Shown here one piece after another: positions 21,801 through 29,373 of a DNA stretch of 34,123 nucleotides. Under the pieces are notes generated by a model, which did no database searches, was not told the DNA's origin, and saw nothing but the letters and a program-made list of their open reading frames with translations. The stretch's first letter is position 1; each line of letters begins with the position of its first letter. Location of the stretch: positions 1 through 34,123 of the IMG/VR virus record IMGVR_UViG_3300017737_000037. The stretch is one strand, 5' to 3'. Both the position numbers and the translations under genes were made by a program. The stretch is from a virus.

Positions 21801-24800
21801 TGACATTCCTACAGTAGGAGGATTGAGAGCATCTGACACTTTAGATTTTAGACCTAGAGTATCCAATTTTACTTCTACGTCACTTTCACCTTTTGATTAT
21901 ACGGCAAGGACTTTTGCAACAACGGGAACTAATCCCAGTTTGTTAGTCGCACCAGATGAAAGTTCGTTGGTTGGATATAGTTTCTATCTTCCAAGAATTG
22001 ATAAGGTTGTTTTTAGTGCACAAGGTAATATTTCGGTAATTAAAGGGACTAGTGCTGAAGATCCTAAAGAACCACAAATTTCCTCAGATATGATGGAAAT
22101 TGGCACTATTGAACTACCAGCATATCTTTATGATACTTCTGACGCAGTGTTGACTTTGGTTGACAACAGAAGATATACGATGAGAGATATTGGAAAAATT
22201 GAAGATAGGGTTGAGAATTTAGAAACTCTTACCTCTTTATCTCTTCTTGAACTTGATACAAGAACTCTTCAAGTTAGAGATGCTGACGGACTTGATAGAT
22301 TTAAATCAGGTTTCTTTGTAGATGATTTTACAGATAGTCAAAGAATGGATCCTAACTCTGAAGCAGGCACCCAAGATAATGAGTTGAAACCTCCTGTTGA
22401 TTATTTTTCTTTGAAACCAGAGGTTGCTGCCGGTCTTCCCACTGTTGGTGGTTTTGATTTAGATTTTAAGCTTCTTGATCCAAATGTTCAAAAAACTGGC
22501 GATTTAATTACACTTAAATATAGTGATAAATCGTGGATCAAACAAACTCTTGCTTCTAGAGTTGAGAATGTAAACCCATTCAATATGATAGAGTTTAAAG
22601 GTAGAGTTGTAATTTCTCCATCTCAAGATAGTTGGATCAGAACAGTTACGATTGATGGCGGCAAAACACGGAGCGGAAGACGTGGTGGTGGAGGTACAAG
22701 GGATGCCTTTGCGAGAACATTAACAGCAGCAGGAGTTGAGTTTACACGAACAAGTAGTCAATTCTTCATTAACAGGGAAACTAAATTATCTTCTGAACCA
22801 GATAGACATATTAGATCTAGAAACGTAGCATTTAATGCTACTGGTTTGAGACCACTTGCAAGACACTATCATTTCTTTGATGGATCTACTAATTTAGATA
22901 TAATTCCTAAATTGATTGAAGTCACAATGACTTCTGGCGTTTTTAGTAATGGAGAAACAGTCAAAGGATTCGTTGGGTCTAGACAACTCTTCTCTGTCAG
23001 AATTTGTCAACCAAATCATAAAAAAGGTCCAATTATTAATCCAACCAATACATTCCGTTTCAATCCATATAATAAAACTGTAGAACTTCCAACAGTCTAT
23101 TCTGCATCTTCAACAGTATTGAACGTTGATATTAATTCTTTAATGGAAGATGTTCTTGGCAAGTTTAATGGACGTATTGTAAAAGATATGGTTCTTCTTG
23201 GTGAAACGAGCGGTGCACAAGCAAAAGTATCTGATATAAGACTAATTGCAGATGCTTTTGGTAGTATACAGGGATCCTTCTTCTTCAGAGACCCTCTTAC
23301 ATCTCCACCACCTCCTGTAAGATTTACAACCGGTAGAAAGACATTTAAGATTACTTCTAGTTCTACTAATGCAGAACCATTACCTGGTAGTTTAAAAATT
23401 AGTAGTGGTGAAAGCTCCTACAATACTTCTGGAATTGTTGAAACATTCCGTAGAACAACTAATATTGTTACATTCTGCGATCCCTTGTCACAATCATTTA
23501 CTGTTGATGAGACTGGAGCATTCTTAACCAAAATTGATGTTTATTTTGCAGCAAAGGATGAAAATGAGAGCATTAACTGTGAACTCAGAACTATGGAGTT
23601 GGGAACGCCAACTAATGAATTGGTAACAGAGTATTCTCAGGTTACTCTTGAACCAGAAGATATTCACACCTCTGCAGATGCATCTGTTGCAACTACGATA
23701 ACTTTCCCATCGCCCGTTTATCTGGAACCTGATCGTGAGTATTGTTTCGTTCTTCTTGCACCATCTTCAGATGAATATGAAGTTTGGGTAGCAAGAATGG
23801 GTGAGAAGACTGTCAATGCATCACAACTTCCCGATGCTGAAAGTGTTGTTGTAACAAAACAATATATTGGAGGAAGTTTGTTCAAGTCCCAGAATGGAAC
23901 AATTTGGACAGCAAGTCAGTTTGAGGATATGAAGTTTGATCTGTATAAAGCGGACTTTGTTAAAGATCCTGGAATTGCATACTTCTTCAATCCATCACTT
24001 GAAAATGGAAGTGACTTAAGCAGTAGACTCACGAATAATGCAATCAGGACTCTTCCAAGAAAACTTAAAGTTGGCATCACAACAACTTCTGCAATGGATA
24101 GTATTCTTACTATTGGCAAAAAGGTCAGTGATAATACATCTTCTACTGCAATCAGTGGTAACATTGAGCAGGTTGGTGGAAACATTGCTAACACGACCAA
24201 TAATTTAGTTGGTGCTGGATATAGTAATGGAACCTATACTGGAGTCAATTTTTACTCTGTTACCGGATCTGGGTCTGGATCTATTGGTATTGTTACATTT
24301 TCAAGTAATACACTTAGTGGAAATCCGCATGTTACAACTGCGGGTAATGGATATGTTGTTGGTGATGTTCTTGGAATTACAACTTCTGACGTTGCTAGAG
24401 GACGTGGGGCACAATTCTCTGTTAAAAACATTACAGGAAAAGACACCCTATATCTGACCAATGTTCAGGGTGAAGAGTTCACATCAGGTCAAGCACTTGT
24501 TGTTTATAGCTCTACCGATGTTGCAGTATCTTACGCAAACACAACCATCAGAAACTCTAGTACCATCAGCAATCTGTATGATGGAAGAGTGCTAGAAGTT
24601 GGACAAAGTAATCATGGTCTCCATGCTGACAACAATATTGTTACTCTTGCAGACATTGAACCCAATACATTACCAACTACACTCAATGCTAAACTTGGAT
24701 TGAGTGATACAACAATCTCCGTCGCAAATACATCACTATTTGCAACATTTGAAGGTATTTCTACTTCTACCGGTTATGCCAAGGTAAACAATGAAATTAT

Positions 24801-25920
24801 TTACTATAATGCTATCACTGCTGGATCTGGTGGTGCTGGAACACTCGGAATTGGTACACGAGGAATTGATGGTTCTCTTAAGAGAACTCATGATCTTAAT
24901 GATCAAATTTTCACCTATGAATTAAATGGAATCTCTCTCCATAGAATCAATAAGCAACATAATATGCCTAGTGATTCTACTTTGAAAAATGCTAGGGATC
25001 TTGATACTTATCACCTACAAATTGATCGCGGTTCTAGAACAACTGGAGACAATCAACTCAGTTTCATTGACGAAAATAGTCTTGGTGGTTTGGTAATATT
25101 CTCATCTAATAATATTCAATTTGATGAAATAACTCCAAGAATTAATTTATTCACACCATCTACAAGTACTAACGTAAATTCTCAAATTAGAACAGTTTCT
25201 GGAACTAGTTCTGGTGGTTCAGAAGTTTCGTTTATTGATCAAGGATATGTAAATGTATCTTTGAACAATCCAAATCCGCTGACCACTCCAAGAATTGTTG
25301 CGTCAAGAGTTAATGAAACAAGTAGACTTTCAAGTCTTCCTAATAGTAAGTCTTTAACTCTTGCAGTCAATATGAATACAACAGATTCAAATCTATCCCC
25401 AACAATTGATCTTCAAGGATCTAGTTTTAGATTTGGAAGAAATAGACTCAATAATCCAATTTCGGATTATGCAAATGATGGAAGGGTAAATTCTCTCACT
25501 GAAGATCCACATACTGGATATTATGTTTCAAGAAGAACAGATCTTGCACAACCTGCTACTTCTCTGAAGGTAATTGTTTCCGCATATCGCCATTCTTCAG
25601 CAGACTTTAGAGTACTTTATGAACTCTTCAGAGTTGATTCTAATGGTATTGAACAGGCGTTTGAATTATTCCCCGGATTTGATAATCTAAAAGACACTAA
25701 TGGTGATGGATTTGGTGATGAGGTAGTTGATTCTATCCTCAACAACGGTAAATCAGATGCCTTCGTTCGTGCAAGCGCGGATGGTGAATATATAGACTAT
25801 CAGTTTAGTGCTGATAATCTTTCTCAGTTCAATGGATTTAGAATTAAAATTGTTATGAGTGGAACAAATGAAGCGAGAGCACCAAGGTTTAAAGACTTTA
25901 GAGTTATCGCACTTGCATGA
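18826..25920 (+). CDS. Giant DUF4815-type baseplate/fibre-base protein
   Basis: A 2364-aa protein. The N-terminal third is a DUF4815-like region: the LFKPGFPVQARELTTLQSIL motif near residue 30, MVIPGN, a GVYFIRGSFVDVS segment, and a coiled-coil-like DIGKIEDRVENLETLTSL near 1120. The middle has FCDPLSQSF, and the later part a GxGY pair and a strand-rich 'NNEIIYYNAI...GTRGIDGS' module. The C-terminal domain ends with a jelly-roll-like segment holding D-x-N-x-D-x-F-x-D-E (D2290 to E2299), a likely calcium loop. It follows gp8 where T4 has gp9/gp10/gp11, so it probably forms the baseplate periphery that anchors fibres. A GATAAATA at 18720-18727 may act as a late promoter. It ends in an ATGATG overlap with the next gene. 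Confidence 0.85.
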   Translation: MPQKTNLNINPYFDDFDKDDNFYKVLFKPGFPVQARELTTLQSILQNQIESFGSHMFKEGSMVIPGNIAFDPEYSAVKLNADHLGIDISVYGKNLVGNRLRGQTSGVIAKVDRYENVSDLNGITNPTIFVKYTQSGDNNQVEPFQDGEVLITEESFTYGNTSINAGETIASLISEDATGVGSAVSIAPGVYFIRGSFVDVSSDKIFLDPYSNTPSYRVGLTITEEIITAKDDDSLYDNAKGFSNFAAPGADRLRIKLTLSKKLLTDNDDKTFVEILRIDNGEIKKLQNKSNYNLIRDYFAQRTFEESGNYAIDDFQVEVRESLNDRLGNEGVYFSGQSTDQGNNPSEDLMAVSVSAGKAYVKGFDVENSATKIIDVEKPRDTKTITNALVPFEMGTLIRANNVQGTPLFGVNNNSNIVKLQGQRRGNSTTAATGTEIGQARVYNFSLTDSVQVDLSTSWDLYLFDVQTYTTISLNENTLTADIPISSYIRGVSSGASGYVQSAPGGTTDITLMQTSGTFIVGEQLLINESKEISRSITSLTTHTIEDVKSIYQDSTALNSELKRDFIADTILERKLLTGFGIADTVSISNAGAMTSPGKFFNNIKVGDIVRYQIAGTSDETFNRVSAINTAKTQVTLVAEQDRTNVCDGSLPSGTFTGTFTLGVPVVRERGGLFAPLEEQNISSVDLGSSNLLVSSQLREQTTSVAGTLAINVTATGISSCLFESFDQERYSIHYNDGSIETLTGDQVSLSSAGQVITFTGLTASQSSNVTVNTTVKKIGITNKDKVLTRSTKVEVNKSAAGVSTSISATSQSNFYGTRIQDREISLNVPDVVEVIAVYESLGTSVATLDSLEFPAGLALNTASILGERVIGNTSNAIAQIVTRSSATKVEIVYLTDDKFVVGENVTFEDSKIIAPLQVIGLGNFSNVTNNYALDKGVNTQFYDYSRIVRNEKSSYVPSRKLLIIYNHYTVPSNDTGDVYTVNSYNSERFEDDIPTVGGLRASDTLDFRPRVSNFTSTSLSPFDYTARTFATTGTNPSLLVAPDESSLVGYSFYLPRIDKVVFSAQGNISVIKGTSAEDPKEPQISSDMMEIGTIELPAYLYDTSDAVLTLVDNRRYTMRDIGKIEDRVENLETLTSLSLLELDTRTLQVRDADGLDRFKSGFFVDDFTDSQRMDPNSEAGTQDNELKPPVDYFSLKPEVAAGLPTVGGFDLDFKLLDPNVQKTGDLITLKYSDKSWIKQTLASRVENVNPFNMIEFKGRVVISPSQDSWIRTVTIDGGKTRSGRRGGGGTRDAFARTLTAAGVEFTRTSSQFFINRETKLSSEPDRHIRSRNVAFNATGLRPLARHYHFFDGSTNLDIIPKLIEVTMTSGVFSNGETVKGFVGSRQLFSVRICQPNHKKGPIINPTNTFRFNPYNKTVELPTVYSASSTVLNVDINSLMEDVLGKFNGRIVKDMVLLGETSGAQAKVSDIRLIADAFGSIQGSFFFRDPLTSPPPPVRFTTGRKTFKITSSSTNAEPLPGSLKISSGESSYNTSGIVETFRRTTNIVTFCDPLSQSFTVDETGAFLTKIDVYFAAKDENESINCELRTMELGTPTNELVTEYSQVTLEPEDIHTSADASVATTITFPSPVYLEPDREYCFVLLAPSSDEYEVWVARMGEKTVNASQLPDAESVVVTKQYIGGSLFKSQNGTIWTASQFEDMKFDLYKADFVKDPGIAYFFNPSLENGSDLSSRLTNNAIRTLPRKLKVGITTTSAMDSILTIGKKVSDNTSSTAISGNIEQVGGNIANTTNNLVGAGYSNGTYTGVNFYSVTGSGSGSIGIVTFSSNTLSGNPHVTTAGNGYVVGDVLGITTSDVARGRGAQFSVKNITGKDTLYLTNVQGEEFTSGQALVVYSSTDVAVSYANTTIRNSSTISNLYDGRVLEVGQSNHGLHADNNIVTLADIEPNTLPTTLNAKLGLSDTTISVANTSLFATFEGISTSTGYAKVNNEIIYYNAITAGSGGAGTLGIGTRGIDGSLKRTHDLNDQIFTYELNGISLHRINKQHNMPSDSTLKNARDLDTYHLQIDRGSRTTGDNQLSFIDENSLGGLVIFSSNNIQFDEITPRINLFTPSTSTNVNSQIRTVSGTSSGGSEVSFIDQGYVNVSLNNPNPLTTPRIVASRVNETSRLSSLPNSKSLTLAVNMNTTDSNLSPTIDLQGSSFRFGRNRLNNPISDYANDGRVNSLTEDPHTGYYVSRRTDLAQPATSLKVIVSAYRHSSADFRVLYELFRVDSNGIEQAFELFPGFDNLKDTNGDGFGDEVVDSILNNGKSDAFVRASADGEYIDYQFSADNLSQFNGFRIKIVMSGTNEARAPRFKDFRVIALA

Positions 25921-26129
25921 TGAAAAAAGTAAAAGATCATAAGCACCTTTATCGTACCGATGTGGGTGCTATTGTCAATACTGATACCACTGGTTATAAT
26001 GAATATGTTAAGATGAAGTCCAACCGCGATCGTCAAAAACAAGAACTTGATGAAATGCGGAATGATATAGATGAAATCAAGTCACTTCTCATGGAGTTTA
26101 TTAATGGATCCCGATCAAATCAAACTTGA
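25917..26129 (+). CDS. Small coiled-coil protein, 70 aa
   Basis: It starts in an ATGA overlap with the DUF4815 gene; a second ATG follows directly at 25920. The N-terminal part (KHLYRTDVGAIVNTDTTGYN) is probably folded or extended, and residues 35-62 form a charged helix with heptad spacing of Leu/Met/Ile, a likely coiled coil. I recall similar short proteins after the large baseplate gene in cyanophages, without an assigned function. Its 3' end overlaps the next small gene by 26 bp. Confidence 0.7.
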   Translation: MMKKVKDHKHLYRTDVGAIVNTDTTGYNEYVKMKSNRDRQKQELDEMRNDIDEIKSLLMEFINGSRSNQT

Positions 26130-26280
26130 AACAATGTCTAAAATGTTTGCTTATGAGCAACAAGCTAGACTGATTGAAGAGTGTAATGATATTGATGAAC
26201 TTCAAAACATTTGCAAATCTTACGCAAAACTTTATTTCAAACAGCAGGAAGTTGTCAAGGCAATAGGACTACCTTCCTAA
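26104..26280 (+). CDS. Small helical protein, 58 aa
   Basis: The frame is open from 26071, but the ATG at 26104 is preferred because MDPDQIKLETMSKMFAYEQQ gives a clean amphipathic N-terminus; the upstream codons read as unrelated sequence. A third option is Met11 at 26134. The product is almost wholly helical and charged, ending YFKQQEVVKAIGLPS. The role is unknown. It is probably translated by coupling with the overlapping upstream gene, and possibly works with it, since both are helical and adjacent. Confidence 0.65.
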   Translation: MDPDQIKLETMSKMFAYEQQARLIEECNDIDELQNICKSYAKLYFKQQEVVKAIGLPS

Positions 26281-26283
26281 ATA
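26277..26283 (+). promoter_or_regulatory. Putative late promoter CTAAATA
   Basis: CTAAATA spans the stop of the 58-aa gene and lies 19 bp before the ATG at 26303. Cyanophage late -10 elements resemble TATAAATA, and CTAAATA is a common weaker form. The spacing to the start is like that of the perfect site before gp8 (19 bp), which adds support. Confidence 0.45.
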
Positions 26284-26302
26284 TTTAAAATACCTTTGAA
26301 AA

Positions 26303-26650
26303 ATGGCAGTATACGTCAGTAATATTCAAATTGATCAAAGCACTGATTTTAGTCAAGTCTTCACACTTGAAGACGGGACATCTAACTCTGTCCTGAACCT
26401 GACTAACTATACATTTAAATCTCAAATGAGGAAGCACCCTGCTGCTACTTCTGGTGTTACTACATTTACTTCATCCGTTTATGGTGCAGCAGCAAACGGT
26501 CAAGTTAAAATTGGTTTGACAACATCTCAGACGGTTAATCTGAAAGATGGTAGATATGTTTACGATGTTATTATGACTGATAATGCTGGTATTATGAGCA
26601 GAGTAGTTGAAGGTATGGTCCAAGTACGCGCTGGAGCAACGAAATTTTAA
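26303..26650 (+). CDS. Small beta-sandwich structural protein, 115 aa
   Basis: A 115-aa protein made mainly of predicted strands: IQIDQSTDFSQVFTLEDG, LTNYTFKSQMRKHP, VKIGLTTSQTVNLKDGRYVY, then MVQVRAGATKF. The pattern 'QG-like strand, LTGYTF-x-x-Q-x-R, DGRYVYDVI' resembles the N-terminal beta domain of BppU-type baseplate upper proteins and small fibre adaptors, so it is probably a virion adaptor or decoration protein. This is a fold-level inference, not a family match. Its stop overlaps the next start (TAATG). Confidence 0.65.
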   Translation: MAVYVSNIQIDQSTDFSQVFTLEDGTSNSVLNLTNYTFKSQMRKHPAATSGVTTFTSSVYGAAANGQVKIGLTTSQTVNLKDGRYVYDVIMTDNAGIMSRVVEGMVQVRAGATKF

Positions 26651-26919
26651 TGGCGAATATTAGAGTCAAAACTAATAACAATACAACAACTGTAAGGGTT
26701 GGGCAAACAAACGCTATAAAAGTAGTAGCATCAAATCAATCTGCTGCTACAACAACAGTTGATAATTTGGCAAACGTTGGTGATGTGAACACTAATGCTA
26801 GAGCAAATAACACTTTTATAATGTTTGATGGTTCTGAATATATTCATGTTCCAGCACATCAAATTGTTGATCTTTCTGATGGTAGTGATGATGAAGCATA
26901 TGATGCTGGAACTTTTTAA
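26650..26919 (+). CDS. Small structural-type protein, 89 aa
   Basis: An 89-aa protein with an N-terminal basic strand region (RVKTNNNTTTVRVGQTNAIKV), a Thr/Asn/Ala-rich linker and an acidic C-terminus. It contains the segment NNTFIMFDGSEYIHVP, which resembles the short repeat found in fibre proteins that describe an exposed strand and loop. It overlaps the previous stop by one base and precedes the tail-fibre gene, so a small fibre accessory or chaperone is possible. I do not recognise the family. Confidence 0.6.
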   Translation: MANIRVKTNNNTTTVRVGQTNAIKVVASNQSAATTTVDNLANVGDVNTNARANNTFIMFDGSEYIHVPAHQIVDLSDGSDDEAYDAGTF

Positions 26920-26920
26920 C

Positions 26921-26942
26921 TAGGTATTTTTTTACCTAAATA
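26921..26942 (+). promoter_or_regulatory. Hairpin with overlapping CTAAATA late-promoter-like box
   Basis: TAGGTA (26921-26926) pairs with TACCTA (26933-26938) around a T6 loop. CTAAATA (26936-26942) overlaps the 3' arm and lies 25 bp before the tail-fibre ATG. There is no T-run after the hairpin, so it is not a standard terminator. It may be a weak late promoter. Confidence 0.4.
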
Positions 26943-26967
26943 ATAAAAAAGGTAAGAAATTTACAAG

Positions 26968-29103
26968 ATGGCTGCTCCTGTATTACAGTTCAAGAGAGGT
27001 CTCTTTAGCAATTTGCCAGCATTAAGGGCAGGTGAGCCGGGATTTACAACCGACAAATATGACCTATATGTCGGGATTGACTCGACAACTTCAAATAATA
27101 AATTCGTAGGTTCAGGTAGATTCTGGACTGTTGAGGGTGCCACTAGTGGATCTGGTGTCAATCTTGTAGAGGGTACTAATAACGGTACGAGTTACATTAC
27201 GCTTGCATCTCCAGCATCTTTAGCTGGAATAGTAACGTACTATTTCCCCGGAACTCAAGGTGGGGCAAGTAGTGTTCTTACCAACGATGGAAGCGGAAAT
27301 TTAAGTTGGGGTGCTGGTTCTGCTAACTCAGTTCTGACTGGTGTTACTACAGTAACAGGTCACCTTGATATTGACTCTACAGTCGATATTTCTGGTATCA
27401 CAACATTCTCTAATACCACTGATAATACTCTTGGTAATGTCAACACTGGTAGTGTTCAACTTGATGGTGGTCTAGGCGTTGCCAAGAACGTTACTGTTGG
27501 TGGAAACTTAAACGTCCAGGGATATGCCGAGTTTGTTGGTGTTGCCACATTCAAAGGTGGAACAATCAACCTTGGTGATGCTGATACTGACGACATCAAC
27601 GTCGGTGGTGAGTTCATTTCAAGTCTTGTACCTAACGCAGACAAATCTGTTGATTTAGGTGAGTTTGATAAGCAGTGGAGAGATGTATATGCTGGTGGTT
27701 CTGTTTATGGATATGAAAGTTTAGTAAGCACTGAAGCTGCCAATACTACAGTTACATACACTGTTACTGTTGCCTCTAAGACTGCTAATCACAGATACAA
27801 CGGTAGTGGTTCTGGTTCCGGATACTATATTGATGGGTCTGAATCTCCATTCATTACTCTTGTACCTGGCGTAACTTATCGCTTTGATCAGGCAGCAGGT
27901 TCTAATAGCGGTCACCCACTTCGCTTCTATCTAGAAGCACAAAAAACCACTGGTTATACCACAAACGTAACAACTAGTGGTACTGCTGGTAATGCTGGTG
28001 CTTATACTGAAATTACAGTAACTGACACTACACCTCAGGTTCTTCACTATCAGTGTGCTTCCCACGGTTTGATGGGTAATGCTGTTTCCACCCAATCTAA
28101 CGTAGTTCATAATAACTTCCAAGCAACTTTCCTGGAAGGTATTGCTGTAACCGGTGTTTCTACCTTCACCGGTCAAATTGATGGTAATGGTGGTGCAAAT
28201 ATCTCTGGTGCAGAAACAGTTCTTTCTTCTGCAACTGTTAGTGACCTGACAGATAACAGAGTTGTCATTGCTGGTACTTCTGGTGCTCTTGAGGATAGTG
28301 CTAATCTCATATTTAACGGTTCAACTCTTGCTGTAACTGGTGATGCTACAGTTAGTGACTCCATTACGGTTACCAAAGATGGTAATATTGGTGCTGGTCT
28401 GACTGTCACTGGTGCTCTGGATGTTAACGGCGGTGCTAATATTGCTAGTGGACTAACTGTTACTGGTGGTTTAGTTGCTAACTCTGCACAAATTAGTGAT
28501 CTTACAAATAATAGAGTTGTCATTGCTGGTACTTCTGGAGAACTTGAAGATAGTGGCAATCTTACCTTTGATGGCACCACCCTTGCGGTTACTGGTGCTG
28601 CTACAGTTGATAACTTAAGTCTTAATGCAAACACAGTTACGACTTCCTCTGGTGGATTAACTCTTGATTCTGCTAGTGGTACAACCACAGTTGCTGATGA
28701 CCTGACTGTCAATGGCACATTTACCGTCCTAGGTTCTCAGTCAATTATCAATACTGAAACCTTAAAGGTTGAAGACTCTCTGATTGAAGTTGGTCTTGTC
28801 AACAGTGGTGGTAGTCTGGTAGCACCTTCTTCTGATGCCAACATTGACGTTGGTGTTGTAATGCACTACTACAGTGGTTCTGCTAAAACTGCCTCTATAT
28901 TCTGGGATGACAGTGCCGGAAGAATTGTTGTTGCTGATGCGGTAACTGAAAGTAATAGCGTAATGGGAAGTATCTCTTATGCTACTCTTGAGATTGGAGC
29001 ATTGACTGTTAGTGATTGTCAAGGAAACAGTCAAGCAGTTATTTCTTGTAGTGGATCTACAAGAAGTCTTGAAAATATAACTGTGGATGGTGGTTCGTTC
29101 TAA
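26968..29103 (+). CDS. Tail fibre-like protein with Mtd-type N-terminus and cupredoxin-like domain
   Basis: A 711-aa protein. Residues 1-55 match the major-tropism-determinant N-terminal pattern (LQFKRGLFSNLPALRAGEPG, then a YDLYVGID segment), which attaches fibres to the baseplate. Residues 55-250 are strand-rich 'ITTFSN...NVNTGSVQLDGGLGV' segments typical of phage fibres. Residues about 255-375 form a cupredoxin-like domain with ligand-type residues H316 (GHPLRF), C363, H366 and M369 (YQCASHGLM). Two 38-residue repeats, 31 of 38 identical and 85 codons apart, follow at 425-462 and 510-547. The C-terminal part (LKVEDSLIEVG, YYSGSAKTASIFWDDSAGR) is shared by many cyanophage fibres. It is bounded by a weak late promoter upstream and a strong terminator downstream. 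Likely role: a host-contact fibre at the baseplate. Confidence 0.82.
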   Translation: MAAPVLQFKRGLFSNLPALRAGEPGFTTDKYDLYVGIDSTTSNNKFVGSGRFWTVEGATSGSGVNLVEGTNNGTSYITLASPASLAGIVTYYFPGTQGGASSVLTNDGSGNLSWGAGSANSVLTGVTTVTGHLDIDSTVDISGITTFSNTTDNTLGNVNTGSVQLDGGLGVAKNVTVGGNLNVQGYAEFVGVATFKGGTINLGDADTDDINVGGEFISSLVPNADKSVDLGEFDKQWRDVYAGGSVYGYESLVSTEAANTTVTYTVTVASKTANHRYNGSGSGSGYYIDGSESPFITLVPGVTYRFDQAAGSNSGHPLRFYLEAQKTTGYTTNVTTSGTAGNAGAYTEITVTDTTPQVLHYQCASHGLMGNAVSTQSNVVHNNFQATFLEGIAVTGVSTFTGQIDGNGGANISGAETVLSSATVSDLTDNRVVIAGTSGALEDSANLIFNGSTLAVTGDATVSDSITVTKDGNIGAGLTVTGALDVNGGANIASGLTVTGGLVANSAQISDLTNNRVVIAGTSGELEDSGNLTFDGTTLAVTGAATVDNLSLNANTVTTSSGGLTLDSASGTTTVADDLTVNGTFTVLGSQSIINTETLKVEDSLIEVGLVNSGGSLVAPSSDANIDVGVVMHYYSGSAKTASIFWDDSAGRIVVADAVTESNSVMGSISYATLEIGALTVSDCQGNSQAVISCSGSTRSLENITVDGGSF
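28240..28608 (+). repeat. Pair of direct repeats within the fibre gene
   Basis: Two 114-bp units, 28240-28353 and 28495-28608, encode near-identical 38-residue segments (SDLTDNRVVIAGTSG... and SDLTNNRVVIAGTSG...). A shared run includes GTTGTCATTGCTGGTACTTC. Their 255-bp offset keeps frame, so recombination between them would remove exactly 85 codons. Confidence 0.85.
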
Positions 29104-29117
29104 GATTAAATACAACT

Positions 29118-29125
29118 TATAAATA
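29118..29125 (+). promoter_or_regulatory. T4-type late promoter TATAAATA before neck operon
   Basis: A perfect TATAAATA in the 57-bp gap between the fibre gene and the coiled-coil gene. With T4 spacing (octamer at -13 to -6) transcription would start at about 29131, which is inside the 5' arm of the adjoining terminator hairpin. Confidence 0.7.
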
Positions 29126-29126
29126 T

Positions 29127-29151
29127 AGGTGGGCTAGTCCCACCTTTTTTT
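29127..29151 (+). terminator. Rho-independent terminator after tail-fibre gene
   Basis: AGGTGGG (29127-29133) pairs perfectly with CCCACCT (29139-29145) around a 5-nt loop, followed at once by seven T (29145-29151). It ends the fibre transcript and begins 23 bp after the fibre stop codon. It is the only textbook intrinsic terminator I find in the window. Confidence 0.88.
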
Positions 29152-29160
29152 ATACCAATT

Positions 29161-29373
29161 ATGAATGAAAATGAGATCAAAAATTTGATAGTAACATATC
29201 AAAAAAAGGTAAATGATTTTTTATCTCAAACAATTGCTATGGAATCAAAGGTTCTAACTTTAACTCAACAAGTTGAATCTTTAACATCACAACTTACTGA
29301 ACAAGAGAATGAGTTGGTGAAGTTGAGAAAACCTAAAAGAACTACTAAAAATATAGACTCTGAGGCATTCTAA
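29161..29373 (+). CDS. Coiled-coil protein, 70 aa
   Basis: A 70-aa protein that is one long predicted helix from residue 3 to about 58. Heptad-spaced Leu/Ile/Val (LTLTQQVESLTSQLTEQENE) point to a coiled coil, and a basic tail (KLRKPKRTTKN) follows. It begins 10 bp after the terminator and ends TAATG, overlapping gp13 by one base. Its position at the head of the neck operon suggests a structural or assembly role in the neck, or a fibre-like oligomer. The family is not assigned. Confidence 0.7.
   Translation: MNENEIKNLIVTYQKKVNDFLSQTIAMESKVLTLTQQVESLTSQLTEQENELVKLRKPKRTTKNIDSEAF

Noticed and set aside
24209-24457. An 82-codon + strand frame inside the DUF4815 gene
   Set aside because: It is Leu/Met-rich out-of-frame translation of a strand-rich region and has no ribosome-binding site.
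26921-26950. Terminator between the 89-aa gene and the fibre gene
   Set aside because: The TAGGTA/TACCTA hairpin has the T-run in its loop and A-rich sequence after it, so it does not fit an intrinsic terminator on either strand.
28173-28718. A 181-codon open frame on the minus strand within the fibre gene
   Set aside because: It mirrors the repetitive GTT/ACT-rich fibre sequence, with repeat-like Val/Pro/Ala runs and no recognisable domain. No antisense promoter is seen.
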